A stretch of 18,428 bases of DNA from assembly GCA_023398335.1 (NCBI GenBank), contig JAEWSJ010000021.1:1-18428 (forward strand), given 5' to 3'. Shown here piece after piece: positions 7,484 to 15,654 of this stretch. Made by a program: the position numbers and the translations under genes. The first letter of the stretch is position 1. The number at the start of each line of letters is the position of its first letter. A model generated the notes under the pieces. The model was not told the origin of the DNA. It did no database searches and saw nothing but the letters and a program-made list of their open reading frames with translations. The DNA is from Bacillota bacterium (GTDB lineage Bacteria; Bacillota_I; Bacilli_A; RFN20; CAG-288).

Positions 7484-9166
7484 GTGGAAAAAAAGAATTT
7501 AGTGTCTTCCCCTGTCTCAATCTATGCATTAGGCGGACTTGGTGAAGTAGGAAAAAATACGTATTGTATTGAGAATAACAAAACCATTCTCATTATTGAT
7601 GCAGGTGTTAAATTTCCTGAAGAGAATATGCCTGGGGTTAACTATGTTATACCAGACTACACTCATCTAAAAAATAATAGAAGTAAGGTTAAAGCCCTTG
7701 TCATTACTCACGGACATGAAGATCATATTGGGGGAATTCCATTTCTTCTTCAAACTATTTATGTTCCAGTAATATACGCACCAAAATTAGCAATGGTTCT
7801 TATAAGACAGAAATTAGCAGAAGCTAAATTTAAAGCCAAAGTAACTTTAGTCGAATATGACGAAGACTCTATCCTTTCTGTCGATGATTTTAAGGTGTCA
7901 TTTTTCCATGTTACTCACTCGATTCCAGATGCTTATGGCGTCTGCGTCGATACTTCTGAGGGAAGAATCGTTCATACTGGTGACTTTAAGATTGATTTAA
8001 CTCCAGTTGATCATGATATTAACTTATCAAAAATATCTAGGATCGGTGATGAAGGAGTGGACTTATTACTCGCTGATTCAACTAACGCTGAAGTTGATGG
8101 TTACACACAATCAGAAAAAAGCGTTATCTCATCCATTAATGATATATTTAGAACCTCAAATGGCAGAATAATTATTTCAACATTCTCCTCTAATATTTCA
8201 CGTATTCAACAAATCGTTGAAGCAGCTGTTAGATATAAAAGAAAAATTGTTATTTTCGGACGTTCCATGGAATCAAATATTAAAGCCGCACGTGAATTCG
8301 GTTATATTAGAATACCTGATTCAAATTTAGTTGCTCCAGAGGCTTTAAAAGGATTAACTCCTTCTGAAACATTGATTCTTTGTACTGGTTCCCAAGGTGA
8401 ACCAATGGCAGCCTTATCAAGAATTGCCAATGGTGAACATAGATTTATTAAGATTGCATTTGGAGACACGGTTGTTTTTTCGTCTTCTCCAATTCCAGGC
8501 AACACTGGTTCAGTCAATAAGGTGGTTAACCAACTAACTAGAAGTGGAGCTAATGTATTAGTTAACTCTATTCTTTATAATTTACACGCTTCAGGTCACC
8601 CTGCCAAGCAAGAATTAAGATTTATGCAAAAGTTAGTAAGACCTAATTATTTTATGCCAATCCACGGTGAATATCGTATGTTAAAACTACATGCTGATAT
8701 TGCTGTTGAAACAGGTTTAGCCAAAGAAAATACCTTCGTACTTTCCAATGGCGATTCTCTAATTTTAGATCACCATAAAGTTTATACCGGTCCACGTGTC
8801 GAATCTGATGTCGTTTATATTGATGGTTCCGATACTAATGGTTTATCAACTCTAGTTATTAAAGATAGATTATTACTTTCAAATGATGGTATGGTTACTG
8901 TCGCAGTAGGTCTTGATTCAGCAACTAATAAGTTATTGTTCCCACCAGTCATAGAGACAAAGGGCTTTTCCTACTTCACAACTACTAATTCAACCATTGT
9001 AAAAGAATGTCAAAATATTCTTGTTAAAGAACTAACAACACTATTACAACAAAAAGTTACTTTCTCTGATATAAAGAACACAATTAAGAGCATCACCTCG
9101 CAATATTTCTTTAAAATATCCCATCGTGATCCAATCGTTATTCCAGTAATAATGAATAAAATCTAA
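7484..9166 (+). CDS. rnjA: Ribonuclease J (J1-like)
   Basis: RNase J is a metallo-beta-lactamase/beta-CASP enzyme that cuts and trims mRNA and rRNA, with 5'-to-3' exonuclease and endonuclease activity. The 560-residue length is normal. Metal ligands are seen in HGHEDH (residues 76-81), His145 in THSIPD, Asp167 in HTGDF, and His394 in the MPIHGEYR segment. The beta-CASP phosphate-binding loop is HASGHP (368-373). The full HxHxDH motif argues for the catalytic J1 type rather than the J2 type with a degraded site. GTG 7484 follows AGGAG at 7471-7475 with an 8-nt gap. maf follows after 1 nt, so the two are co-transcribed. Confidence 0.96.
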   Translation: MEKKNLVSSPVSIYALGGLGEVGKNTYCIENNKTILIIDAGVKFPEENMPGVNYVIPDYTHLKNNRSKVKALVITHGHEDHIGGIPFLLQTIYVPVIYAPKLAMVLIRQKLAEAKFKAKVTLVEYDEDSILSVDDFKVSFFHVTHSIPDAYGVCVDTSEGRIVHTGDFKIDLTPVDHDINLSKISRIGDEGVDLLLADSTNAEVDGYTQSEKSVISSINDIFRTSNGRIIISTFSSNISRIQQIVEAAVRYKRKIVIFGRSMESNIKAAREFGYIRIPDSNLVAPEALKGLTPSETLILCTGSQGEPMAALSRIANGEHRFIKIAFGDTVVFSSSPIPGNTGSVNKVVNQLTRSGANVLVNSILYNLHASGHPAKQELRFMQKLVRPNYFMPIHGEYRMLKLHADIAVETGLAKENTFVLSNGDSLILDHHKVYTGPRVESDVVYIDGSDTNGLSTLVIKDRLLLSNDGMVTVAVGLDSATNKLLFPPVIETKGFSYFTTTNSTIVKECQNILVKELTTLLQQKVTFSDIKNTIKSITSQYFFKISHRDPIVIPVIMNKI

Positions 9167-9167
9167 A

Positions 9168-9728
9168 ATGTTAATATTAGCATCTAAGTCTCCGCGAAGA
9201 ATTGAATTACTAAAACAAATTTACACCAAAGAAATTAAAGTTATTCCTTCAAATATTGATGAAACAAAACTTGTTTCATCTTCAGTATATGATTTACCAC
9301 TAATTATAGCGAAAGCTAAAGGGAAAGATATATCCATCAAATATAAAGATGATTATGTACTTTCCGCAGACACAATCGTTATATGTAACAATAAAAAATA
9401 TGGCAAGCCAAAAAATGAACAAGACGCATACGATATTCTTTCCATGTTAAATGAAAAAGAACATGATGTAGTTACTGGTTACGCTATATATAAAGATGGA
9501 ATAACCTTTAAAGAATGTTCAGTAAAATCAACTTTAATAATTCATAACCTAACCGATAAGATAATTAAAGAATACATTAAAACCAAATCTCCTTTTGATA
9601 AAGCAGGAGCATATGGGATTCAAGATTTAAAATACATAAACACGTCTTTAGTTTATGGATCATATTATAACGTTATGGGTCTTCCAATCGAACAACTAAA
9701 AAAAGATATTGAAGAACTTGGTATTTAG
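9168..9728 (+). CDS. maf: Maf-family nucleoside triphosphate pyrophosphatase
   Basis: The 186-residue protein opens with the Maf signature LILASKSPRRIELLKQI (residues 2-18). It also has the catalytic-base region SADTIV (about 66-71) and the downstream motifs NEKEHDVVTGY and PFDKAGAYGIQD. Family members hydrolyse dTTP, UTP and modified (d)NTPs to the monophosphate, acting as house-cleaning enzymes linked to septum formation. It starts 1 nt after the rnj stop and relies on sequence inside rnj for ribosome access. The 3' end of the gene forms the left arm of an intrinsic terminator. Confidence 0.95.
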   Translation: MLILASKSPRRIELLKQIYTKEIKVIPSNIDETKLVSSSVYDLPLIIAKAKGKDISIKYKDDYVLSADTIVICNNKKYGKPKNEQDAYDILSMLNEKEHDVVTGYAIYKDGITFKECSVKSTLIIHNLTDKIIKEYIKTKSPFDKAGAYGIQDLKYINTSLVYGSYYNVMGLPIEQLKKDIEELGI

Positions 9729-9750
9729 CCAAGGCTCAATATCTTTTTTT
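9698..9750. terminator. Bidirectional intrinsic terminator between maf and nadK
   Basis: Arms GATATTG (9705-9711) plus CTTGG (9717-9721) pair with CCAAG (9729-9733) plus CAATATC (9737-9743), with small bulges. Seven T follow at 9744-9750 and seven A precede at 9698-9704, so the hairpin has a U-tract on both strands. It overlaps the last codons of maf and ends one base before the nadK stop codon, serving the two convergent genes. Confidence 0.85.
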
Positions 9751-9751
9751 G

Positions 9752-10531
9752 TTACTTTTCATCAATAAACGAATGTCTAATACGTTGATATTCATCAATC
9801 TTTTTAGTGTGAACTAAATAGAAAAATCTTTGAGATTTAGAAATAATGAATGAATTACCTTGTAAATTATCGAGATATTTCATATCACCGGCCAATTCAA
9901 ATTTAGTGTCTTTTTTCACTTCAATTTGAATTTCATCCTTGTCAGCAACAACAAGTGAATTAATCAATGGATGAGTGTGTGCATTGTGAATCGGAGCAAC
10001 AAGAGTAAGAATCATTCCTAAATCTCCTGTTAAAAGAGAGCCACCTAGAGAGTGATTATATCCGGTACTACCAAATGGAGAAGAAATACATACTCCACTT
10101 CCCATGCATGAAAACAAGAAATTATTATTAATAAATACATCTATAGATAAAGTCTTGACTGAAGAAGCAACCATAACTTCATTAACTGCATAAGCTTTGT
10201 TTCCATAAGCATCAGACACCTCAAGTAGATGATGTTCTTCTCGAATTAATTCATCAAAATTGAATTCATTTATCAAACGATCGACATCCGCTAAATCATA
10301 TTCTTTATAAAATCCTAATGTTCCAGCATTGATAAGCAAGAACATCGTTGGATGGAGATTATGTATCTTAATCGCATTAAGTAAAGATCCATCTCCACCA
10401 AAGACAAAAACAATATCTGGATTTTGTTCATTACGAACGCAGTTTTCTTTCTTTAAAAAATCATTTAATTTCACAACTTCCGGGTTAGAATCACTTAATT
10501 TATTAGTTAGATAAATATCATATTTATACAT
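9752..10531 (-). CDS. nadK: NAD kinase
   Basis: NAD kinase phosphorylates NAD+ to NADP+ using ATP or polyphosphate. The 259-residue length matches the short Gram-positive form. Visible motifs are GGDGS (residues 45-49, catalytic Asp47), NAGTLGF (68-74), NEVMV (117-121) and the glycine-rich SPFGSTGYNHSLGG segment (151-164) that binds NAD. The ribosome binding site AAAGGGG lies a few bases before the ATG at 10531. The gene diverges from the CYTH gene, the same pairing as ppnK/yjbN with yjbK in Bacillus subtilis, though the orientation differs. Confidence 0.95.
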   Translation of the reverse strand: MYKYDIYLTNKLSDSNPEVVKLNDFLKKENCVRNEQNPDIVFVFGGDGSLLNAIKIHNLHPTMFLLINAGTLGFYKEYDLADVDRLINEFNFDELIREEHHLLEVSDAYGNKAYAVNEVMVASSVKTLSIDVFINNNFLFSCMGSGVCISSPFGSTGYNHSLGGSLLTGDLGMILTLVAPIHNAHTHPLINSLVVADKDEIQIEVKKDTKFELAGDMKYLDNLQGNSFIISKSQRFFYLVHTKKIDEYQRIRHSFIDEK

Positions 10532-10598
10532 AGTTAGCCCCTTTATTATTCTCTTAAATTATTGTATCATAATAATGTTGAAAAGGAGAGAGCAGAAA
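10532..10598. promoter_or_regulatory. Shared divergent promoter region of nadK and the CYTH gene
   Basis: Only 67 bases separate the start codons. A near-palindromic segment at 10558-10576 contains TATGATACAAT on the minus strand and TATCATAAT on the plus strand, so -10 elements for the two directions probably overlap. The -35 elements are poor and could not be fixed. Confidence 0.4.
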
Positions 10599-11180
10599 AT
10601 GAGTAACAATATTGAAATAGAAGCAAAAGTTTTACTTTCAAGAGAAGATTATCTTAACGTTTATTCTACACTAAAAGCACAAATTGTCGATTCACATACA
10701 CAAACAAATTACTATATTGATTCAAAAGATCGTGTATTAAAATCAAACGATATTGCCTTAAGAATTCGTGAGTATAACAAAACATATGTTTTAACATGTA
10801 AGACCCCTTTATCCGAAGGCTTACTTGAAAAAAATCAAGAATTAAAAGATCGCGAAGCATTAGATATGATTAATCTAAATGTTTTCCCAGAAGGTGGAAT
10901 TCAAGATTTCTTAGAATTATTAGATATTGATATTTCTAAGCTTGAAGTCTTGACCTCTCTTACCACAAGAAGAAGTGAAGTTCATATAGATTCATCTATT
11001 ATCAGTTTAGATGAAAATACATATGGAGATAATATTGATTATGAATTAGAAGTTGAAGATTCTGCGATGATTGTTGCGGAAGAAAGAATTAAATCTATTC
11101 TTGAACCACTTAAGATTAAGTATTTTCTCAATAGGGCTTCTAAACAAATGCGTGCAATTTCCGCAATTAAAAAAAACTAA
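10599..11180 (+). CDS. CYTH-domain triphosphatase-like protein (YjbK type)
   Basis: The 193-residue protein has the diagnostic ExExK motif at its start (Glu6, Glu8, Lys10 in IEIEAK). It also has basic residues expected to line the beta-tunnel (YYIDSKDRVL, ALRIREYNKTYVLTCK) and acidic strands further on (YELEVED). CYTH proteins hydrolyse inorganic triphosphate or thiamine triphosphate; the exact substrate is not given by sequence. I chose ATG 10599 because the Shine-Dalgarno AGGAG (10584-10588) lies upstream of it. The in-frame ATG at 10575 precedes that site, and the family begins right at ExExK. The gene ends before a clear terminator and so stands alone, divergent from nadK. Confidence 0.9.
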   Translation: MSNNIEIEAKVLLSREDYLNVYSTLKAQIVDSHTQTNYYIDSKDRVLKSNDIALRIREYNKTYVLTCKTPLSEGLLEKNQELKDREALDMINLNVFPEGGIQDFLELLDIDISKLEVLTSLTTRRSEVHIDSSIISLDENTYGDNIDYELEVEDSAMIVAEERIKSILEPLKIKYFLNRASKQMRAISAIKKN

Positions 11181-11199
11181 TTTATCAATATAATTACTT

Positions 11200-11227
11200 A
11201 AAACGTCACTTCAAAAATGACGTTTTT
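11200..11227 (+). terminator. Intrinsic terminator after the CYTH gene
   Basis: AAAACGTCA (11200-11208) pairs with TGACGTTTT (11218-11226) around a 9-nt loop, and the right arm runs into five T. The flanking A and T runs could also allow function on the minus strand. It overlaps an ATG at 11217 that might otherwise be taken as the start of the next gene. Confidence 0.85.
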
Positions 11228-11255
11228 ATTTACAAATAAGGAGAAGTACTACATC

Positions 11256-12629
11256 GTGAATGAAATAACAAAAAAATATTTTGGAAATAAAAAATTCTAT
11301 AAAAAGTTTTTTGAGATTGCTTTACCAGTTATGCTTGCAACATTAATTACAAACATAGTTAACTTTGCTGATAATTTGATGGTTGGAAATTATTCCAATG
11401 TTGCTGTATCCGCCGTCTATAGCGCCAACCAAGTTACTTTTGTTTTTAACATTCTTTGTTTTGGAATAATCGGTGGTGCCGGAATCTATATTCAACAATT
11501 ATACGGTGCCAAGAAGAACAAGGAGTTACAAGAAGTATTTCACTTAAAACTATATATAATGGCCGCACTTGTCCTTGTTGATGTTCCACTAATATACGTC
11601 TTTGGAGAGAATTTAATTAAACTGTTTTCTTCTTATGATACGGAAGGGGAGGCTATTCTCATTAAAAGTTACTCATATTTAAAAATAGCAATCTTTTCTT
11701 TTATCCCGTTTGCTTTAACCGTCTGTTTTTCATCGACCTTACGTGAAGTAGGTCATACTAGGATTCCAGTGTATTCATCAATCGTATCTTTAGTTGTAAA
11801 TATTGTTCTAAATTATTTATTAATCTATGGATTTGATGGATTTGAAGCTATGGGTGTTGAAGGAGCTGCAATCGCAACTTTAACTGCTCGTTCCGTTGAA
11901 TGTCTTATTTTAGTTTCAATAACCATATATAAGAAATACACATTCATTCAAAACTTCTTCCATACCTTCTTCGTAAATATCAATCTTTTAAAAAGTATCT
12001 TAATTAAGACTATTCCAATAACCGCCAATGAATTGTTATGGTCTTTAGGAATGACTTTCTTTGCTGTAGCATATTCAAGACGTGGAGATGTTTTATCAGC
12101 TTTATCCATCGCTTCGACGACATCAGAACTATACGTAATTATCATTACTGGTTTCGGAACCGGTATCGGTGTTATGGTCGGACATGAACTTGGAAAAGGT
12201 AATGTAAGCGACGCTAAAGAGAATTCATTAAAGCTTATTGTGGCTTGTGCTATAGCAGGATTATTTATCGCTGTGATTCTAGCCGCTTTATCGACAGTTG
12301 TTCCTTTAGCATTTCCAAAAGTTACTAGCGAACAAAAACAATTAGCAACTTACTTGATTCTTGACTATGCAAGTTGCTGCGTTTTCTTTTCGATAAACTT
12401 CTCAATTTTTGTTGTTCTTAAATCAGGTGGCAAAGCAATTGAGTCATTCCTCATGGATTCCACTTATACTTGGGTCATTGCGGTCCCTCTTGCGTTCGTT
12501 CTTACTTACTTTACAGATTTGCCTCTTATTTTAGTATATTTATTAGTTCAAGCTACAGATATTCCTAAAATGATAATTGGAATATATTTCTATAAAAAAG
12601 GGAATTGGGCGAACGATTTAGTTAGATAA
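11256..12629 (+). CDS. MATE-family multidrug/cation efflux protein
   Basis: A 457-residue protein with about twelve transmembrane helices arranged as two related six-helix halves. Conserved MATE features include EIALPVMLATLI near the N-terminus, the NFADNLMVG segment, FGIIGGAGIYIQQLYGAK, and in the second half GFGTGIGVMVGHELGKG. Such proteins export drugs or metabolites using Na+ or H+ gradients. I set the start at GTG 11256, behind AAGGAGAAG (11238-11246). The in-frame ATG at 11217 lies inside the preceding terminator hairpin and would add 13 residues not expected for the family. The gene meets spx at a bidirectional terminator. No local regulator is seen and the substrate is unknown. Confidence 0.93.
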   Translation: MNEITKKYFGNKKFYKKFFEIALPVMLATLITNIVNFADNLMVGNYSNVAVSAVYSANQVTFVFNILCFGIIGGAGIYIQQLYGAKKNKELQEVFHLKLYIMAALVLVDVPLIYVFGENLIKLFSSYDTEGEAILIKSYSYLKIAIFSFIPFALTVCFSSTLREVGHTRIPVYSSIVSLVVNIVLNYLLIYGFDGFEAMGVEGAAIATLTARSVECLILVSITIYKKYTFIQNFFHTFFVNINLLKSILIKTIPITANELLWSLGMTFFAVAYSRRGDVLSALSIASTTSELYVIIITGFGTGIGVMVGHELGKGNVSDAKENSLKLIVACAIAGLFIAVILAALSTVVPLAFPKVTSEQKQLATYLILDYASCCVFFSINFSIFVVLKSGGKAIESFLMDSTYTWVIAVPLAFVLTYFTDLPLILVYLLVQATDIPKMIIGIYFYKKGNWANDLVR

Positions 12630-12673
12630 AAAAATACCTACATATTTTGATATATAATATGTAGGTATTTTTT
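12630..12673. terminator. Bidirectional intrinsic terminator between the MATE gene and spx
   Basis: A long stem is formed by AAAAATACCTACATAT (12630-12645) and its complement at 12657-12672. The T-run on the right and the A-run on the left give a U-tract in both directions. It starts at the MATE stop and ends just before the stop codon of spx. Confidence 0.88.
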
Positions 12674-12675
12674 AT

Positions 12676-13107
12676 TTACTTTGTTACATCAACTCTATTA
12701 GGACAAGAGGAGTATTGTGGGCAAGAACTGTTGCAGTTCTCATCAAACACTCTTCTTGCGGCAGGAATAAATGCTCGAATCTCTTCAGCGTTATATCCGA
12801 CTTGGATTTTATGATCGTCGACGATAATAGGTCTTTTTAAAACTGAAGGATTTTTCTGTACGAATTCAATTAAATCATTAACTGACATCGAATCAAAATC
12901 AATGTTGGTGTTTTTAAATACATTTGAACGAGTTGAAATAATTTCATCGGTTCCATCTAAGGATTTTTGAAGCATTTCTTTTATCTCGTTTTTGGTAACA
13001 TCACCGGAGAAAATATTAATTTGTTCATATGGTATTTTTTGTTCATGAAACCAATCACGAACTTTTCTACAAGACGCACAACTTGGAGATATATATATTT
13101 TAATCAT
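12676..13107 (-). CDS. spx: Spx/ArsC-family redox transcriptional regulator
   Basis: Spx binds the RNA polymerase alpha C-terminal domain and reprograms transcription under disulfide stress. The 143-residue protein has the redox switch C10-A-S-C13 at the family position (SPSCASCRK). It also has the SxRSN segment (about 59-63) and the characteristic LKRPIIVDDHKIQVGYNAEEIRAFIP (about 90-115). Typical Spx is near 131 residues. Here the tail after residue 115 is replaced by a segment with three Cys (125, 129, 135, C-x3-C-x5-C) and two Pro, which I do not recall from canonical Spx. AAAGGA lies 6 nt before the ATG. It is the last gene after the membrane protein and pgsA, 13 nt after pgsA. Confidence 0.9.
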   Translation of the reverse strand: MIKIYISPSCASCRKVRDWFHEQKIPYEQINIFSGDVTKNEIKEMLQKSLDGTDEIISTRSNVFKNTNIDFDSMSVNDLIEFVQKNPSVLKRPIIVDDHKIQVGYNAEEIRAFIPAARRVFDENCNSSCPQYSSCPNRVDVTK

Positions 13108-13120
13108 TTTTTATCCTTTC

Positions 13121-13744
13121 TTATTTTTTCTTTGAAATCTTATAATATGTAATAAGATACATTATAAACGCAAAAAGTAATACTATTATAGTAAAATATA
13201 CCGACAAATAGTATATAGGTTTAAATATTTCGTATGGAATTGATACAAAACTGAAGACAAGGAGCATTACCATAACAATATCGAAACAAAATGTTGATAC
13301 TTTTCCATACCATTGGGCTCCATCTAACCAAACGCCTTTATTAAATAGAACCAAAGCAACTAAAAATTGTCCGAATTCTTTAATAAAAAATACACTAATT
13401 AGTATCCAAGGAGTATAGGCTTCAAATACATCAGCATAAACTATTCCTAAAGCAATACATATTGCTAACTGCATTAATTTATCAGCTAACGGATCAAGAA
13501 ATTTGCCTAAATTAGTAATCTTATTAAAATGGCGAGCAATCTTTCCATCAATAAAGTCTGTTAAAGATGCTACGATTATTGATGTAAGTCCAATATACTT
13601 GAACACCAAATTATTATTTAATCCACCATAGATAAATGTTCCTAAGAATACTGGAACAAGCAATATTCGAAAGTAGCACAACATATTAGGAATAGTATAG
13701 AAATCTTCTTTATTGATTTCAATGTTTGTTTTCTGAAAAACCAT
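13121..13744 (-). CDS. pgsA: CDP-diacylglycerol--glycerol-3-phosphate 3-phosphatidyltransferase
   Basis: PgsA makes phosphatidylglycerophosphate, the committed step to phosphatidylglycerol and cardiolipin. The 207-residue membrane protein carries the complete CDP-alcohol phosphotransferase motif D63-x2-D66-G67-x2-A70-R71-x8-G80-x3-D84-x3-D88 and about five transmembrane helices. The N-terminus has about 17 extra residues before the usual IPNMLCYFRILL start. The ATG at 13744 lies 2 nt after the stop of the upstream membrane gene, with GAGGA inside the end of that gene, so translation is probably coupled. The exact substrate (glycerol phosphate rather than another alcohol) is inferred from Bacilli context. 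Confidence 0.9.
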   Translation of the reverse strand: MVFQKTNIEINKEDFYTIPNMLCYFRILLVPVFLGTFIYGGLNNNLVFKYIGLTSIIVASLTDFIDGKIARHFNKITNLGKFLDPLADKLMQLAICIALGIVYADVFEAYTPWILISVFFIKEFGQFLVALVLFNKGVWLDGAQWYGKVSTFCFDIVMVMLLVFSFVSIPYEIFKPIYYLSVYFTIIVLLFAFIMYLITYYKISKKK

Positions 13745-13746
13745 GT

Positions 13747-14880
13747 TTATTTCTTTTCCTCATCATCATCTTTACTATTGTCATCTTTTTTGGTGTAATC
13801 AATGACATTATTTTCATAAACATCACCTTTTTTAGACTCAACAGTTGTATCATCGACAACTTCTTCATCAACAACATTGTCTTGCTCACTCTTAAATACT
13901 GGGTTTAATTGCTTTCTACCATCAAGAATTAATCCTTTAATTTTTTCATCAACACGAGACATAATTTTATCTTGATAAGCTATATAAAATAAATTATCAA
14001 ACACTCTTTCAAAGTAATAGAACGGACAATAAATTAATAATCCCATAGCAAGAGCAATGATAACTTCAAAACCACTAGGAAGAATGTTTAAGAATCCTAA
14101 AACAATTCCTACTGCGTACATACCATAGAAACAAGCATAACCAATCCAGTTTATTGATAAATCTAATTTTAAATATTCTTTTTTAACCGTAGGGAGAACT
14201 TGTTTTCTAAATACTGGAGTAAGCATTGTTGTAGATACGTTTATTTTATTATCAGTAATTAGTGAATTAACGCAATAAAATACCGATTCATTTTTTCTCA
14301 TTTCAGAAGAAGCTACATAGAACACAGGTAATAATGAAATGCTATTTAATGATAATAAATAGTAGTGAACAATATTAACGTATTCTTCAGATACATATTC
14401 ATAGATGCTTCCTTTAAAACTGGTATCCATGAAATAATTGTATACTTCATTAATTAAACCCGGTGTCGTATATCTCATGATAAGCATTTCTATCATCATG
14501 AGTGCAATAGTAGATAAGAACATAGTTCCAAAGACTCTAATAAAGACTGAAAACACATTGAATACATTTGAGTTTCCACGATAATACTGTCTAAACACAT
14601 CTTTAATTCCTAAATTTTCATTTTCTTTAAAACGGGAAGAATTAGCGATTGATAAACTAACTCCATAAAGGAATGGAAAAGCTACAAACCATACGCAAAT
14701 AAATCCTAAAAGTACAATAATATATAACCACCATGAACCGTATACAGCGATAAGATCATAACATGCAATTAACAATACACAAAGGAGGCCTAAAAAAGCA
14801 TACATAAAAGGAAAATATGAACCGTGTTTCACTATTTTCTTAATATTGTTTATAAAACCTTTTTTTATACTAGAATCCAT
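13747..14880 (-). CDS. Polytopic membrane protein with acidic cytoplasmic tail, unknown function
   Basis: The 377-residue protein has about six transmembrane segments (24-46, 50-76, 110-135, 168-192, 244-266, 270-290). A hydrophilic C-terminal tail (about 330-377) is very rich in Asp, Glu and Lys and ends in a run of acidic residues. I chose ATG 14880 because AAAGGAG (14889-14895) lies 8 nt upstream. The earlier TTG at 14898 overlaps that site. The protein's N-terminal part (glycine and aromatic residues in two hairpins, SLSIANSSRFKENENLGIKDVFRQYYRG) faintly resembles Firmicutes integral membrane proteins with elongated amphipathic loops, but I name no family. It is the first gene of the operon with pgsA (2 nt) and spx, so a membrane lipid or envelope role is possible. 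Confidence 0.75.
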   Translation of the reverse strand: MDSSIKKGFINNIKKIVKHGSYFPFMYAFLGLLCVLLIACYDLIAVYGSWWLYIIVLLGFICVWFVAFPFLYGVSLSIANSSRFKENENLGIKDVFRQYYRGNSNVFNVFSVFIRVFGTMFLSTIALMMIEMLIMRYTTPGLINEVYNYFMDTSFKGSIYEYVSEEYVNIVHYYLLSLNSISLLPVFYVASSEMRKNESVFYCVNSLITDNKINVSTTMLTPVFRKQVLPTVKKEYLKLDLSINWIGYACFYGMYAVGIVLGFLNILPSGFEVIIALAMGLLIYCPFYYFERVFDNLFYIAYQDKIMSRVDEKIKGLILDGRKQLNPVFKSEQDNVVDEEVVDDTTVESKKGDVYENNVIDYTKKDDNSKDDDEEKK

Positions 14881-14940
14881 ATTGTTTTCTCCTTTCAACC
14901 TGAGTATATATATAACATAAAATACGCATAAATATCAATT

Positions 14941-14977
14941 AAAAACACTCCATGCACATTTAAGTAACAAAGAGTGT
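14941..14977 (-). terminator. Possible terminator after the NERD-like gene
   Basis: On the minus strand ACACTC (14972-14977) can pair with GAGTGT (14945-14950) across a long 21-nt loop, followed by five U (14941-14945, sharing one stem base). The long loop makes this a weaker call than the other terminators. Confidence 0.45.
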
Positions 14978-14984
14978 AATTATC

Positions 14985-15635
14985 TTATTGATTTTCTTTT
15001 TCCGCTTCTTTTTTATTCAAGCTTACAGAAATAGTATGAAGTCTATTAACAACTTGTTGTAATGACTGATCATCAATTGGAGTTAAGTTAGATTCCTTCT
15101 CAATAGATTTAATAGTTTTTGATAAATCCTTACATTTAATAATATATGAATAATCAGCTATATTTTGTTCCGCTACATTAACATCAACGTTATTTGTAAC
15201 GACGATGGAAACAAACATTGGATACTTCTTTTCACAACCTAGATACTTTGCAAGAATTGTTGAACGTTTTTCGTTTTTGATAATCGGATTAGTAACACTT
15301 CTTATTAAAGTACCATCTGTTGTATTGATATTAAATTTACTATCGTAATAAGTTTTACCATATAAATTATCTTCGTAATATCGGGATGAAATTACATAGA
15401 CAAATTTATCACCAATTAATAAGTGATCAATGTGAATGTTACTTTTAAATTCAGTTTCAATATTTACTTGGTTAAGTAAATAATAATCACTATTATTGGC
15501 TAATTTATATAATTTCTTCCAAACCTTATGTTTTAAGTTTTGTTCTGCATGTTTGTGGCATAAAACAAAAGAGATAATTATTCCAATAATAATTAATAAA
15601 ACTAAAACAATAACTAAATAATAATACCACTCCAT
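14985..15635 (-). CDS. Membrane-anchored NERD-like domain protein
   Basis: The 216-residue protein has one N-terminal transmembrane helix (about residues 4-26), then a soluble domain resembling the nuclease-related (NERD) fold. The matching pieces are LLNQVNIE, then NIHIDHLLIGDKFVYVIS (66-83) with Asp70-His71 at the family's IDH position, then NPIIKNEKRSTILAKYLG. The E-x-K pair expected after the second strand of an active NERD nuclease (VIETKN) is replaced by S-S-R (83-85), so catalysis is doubtful. ATG 15635 has a weak AGAAAGA upstream and lies 19 nt after deoD. It may be co-transcribed with deoD. An Lys/Glu-rich C-terminus ends the protein. The NERD assignment is by eye and moderate. Confidence 0.6.
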   Translation of the reverse strand: MEWYYYLVIVLVLLIIIGIIISFVLCHKHAEQNLKHKVWKKLYKLANNSDYYLLNQVNIETEFKSNIHIDHLLIGDKFVYVISSRYYEDNLYGKTYYDSKFNINTTDGTLIRSVTNPIIKNEKRSTILAKYLGCEKKYPMFVSIVVTNNVDVNVAEQNIADYSYIIKCKDLSKTIKSIEKESNLTPIDDQSLQQVVNRLHTISVSLNKKEAEKENQ

Positions 15636-15654
15636 AAAACAAATCTTTCTATTT

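Noticed and set aside
8302..8517. Minus-strand open frame within RNase J
   Set aside because: It is antisense to conserved catalytic-domain codons and has no translation signals.
10575..10598. ATG 10575 as the CYTH start
   Set aside because: The Shine-Dalgarno follows this ATG, and the family motif begins right after ATG 10599.
11217..11255. Upstream ATG as the MATE start
   Set aside because: It lies within the CYTH terminator hairpin and the ribosome binding site is downstream of it, pointing to GTG 11256.
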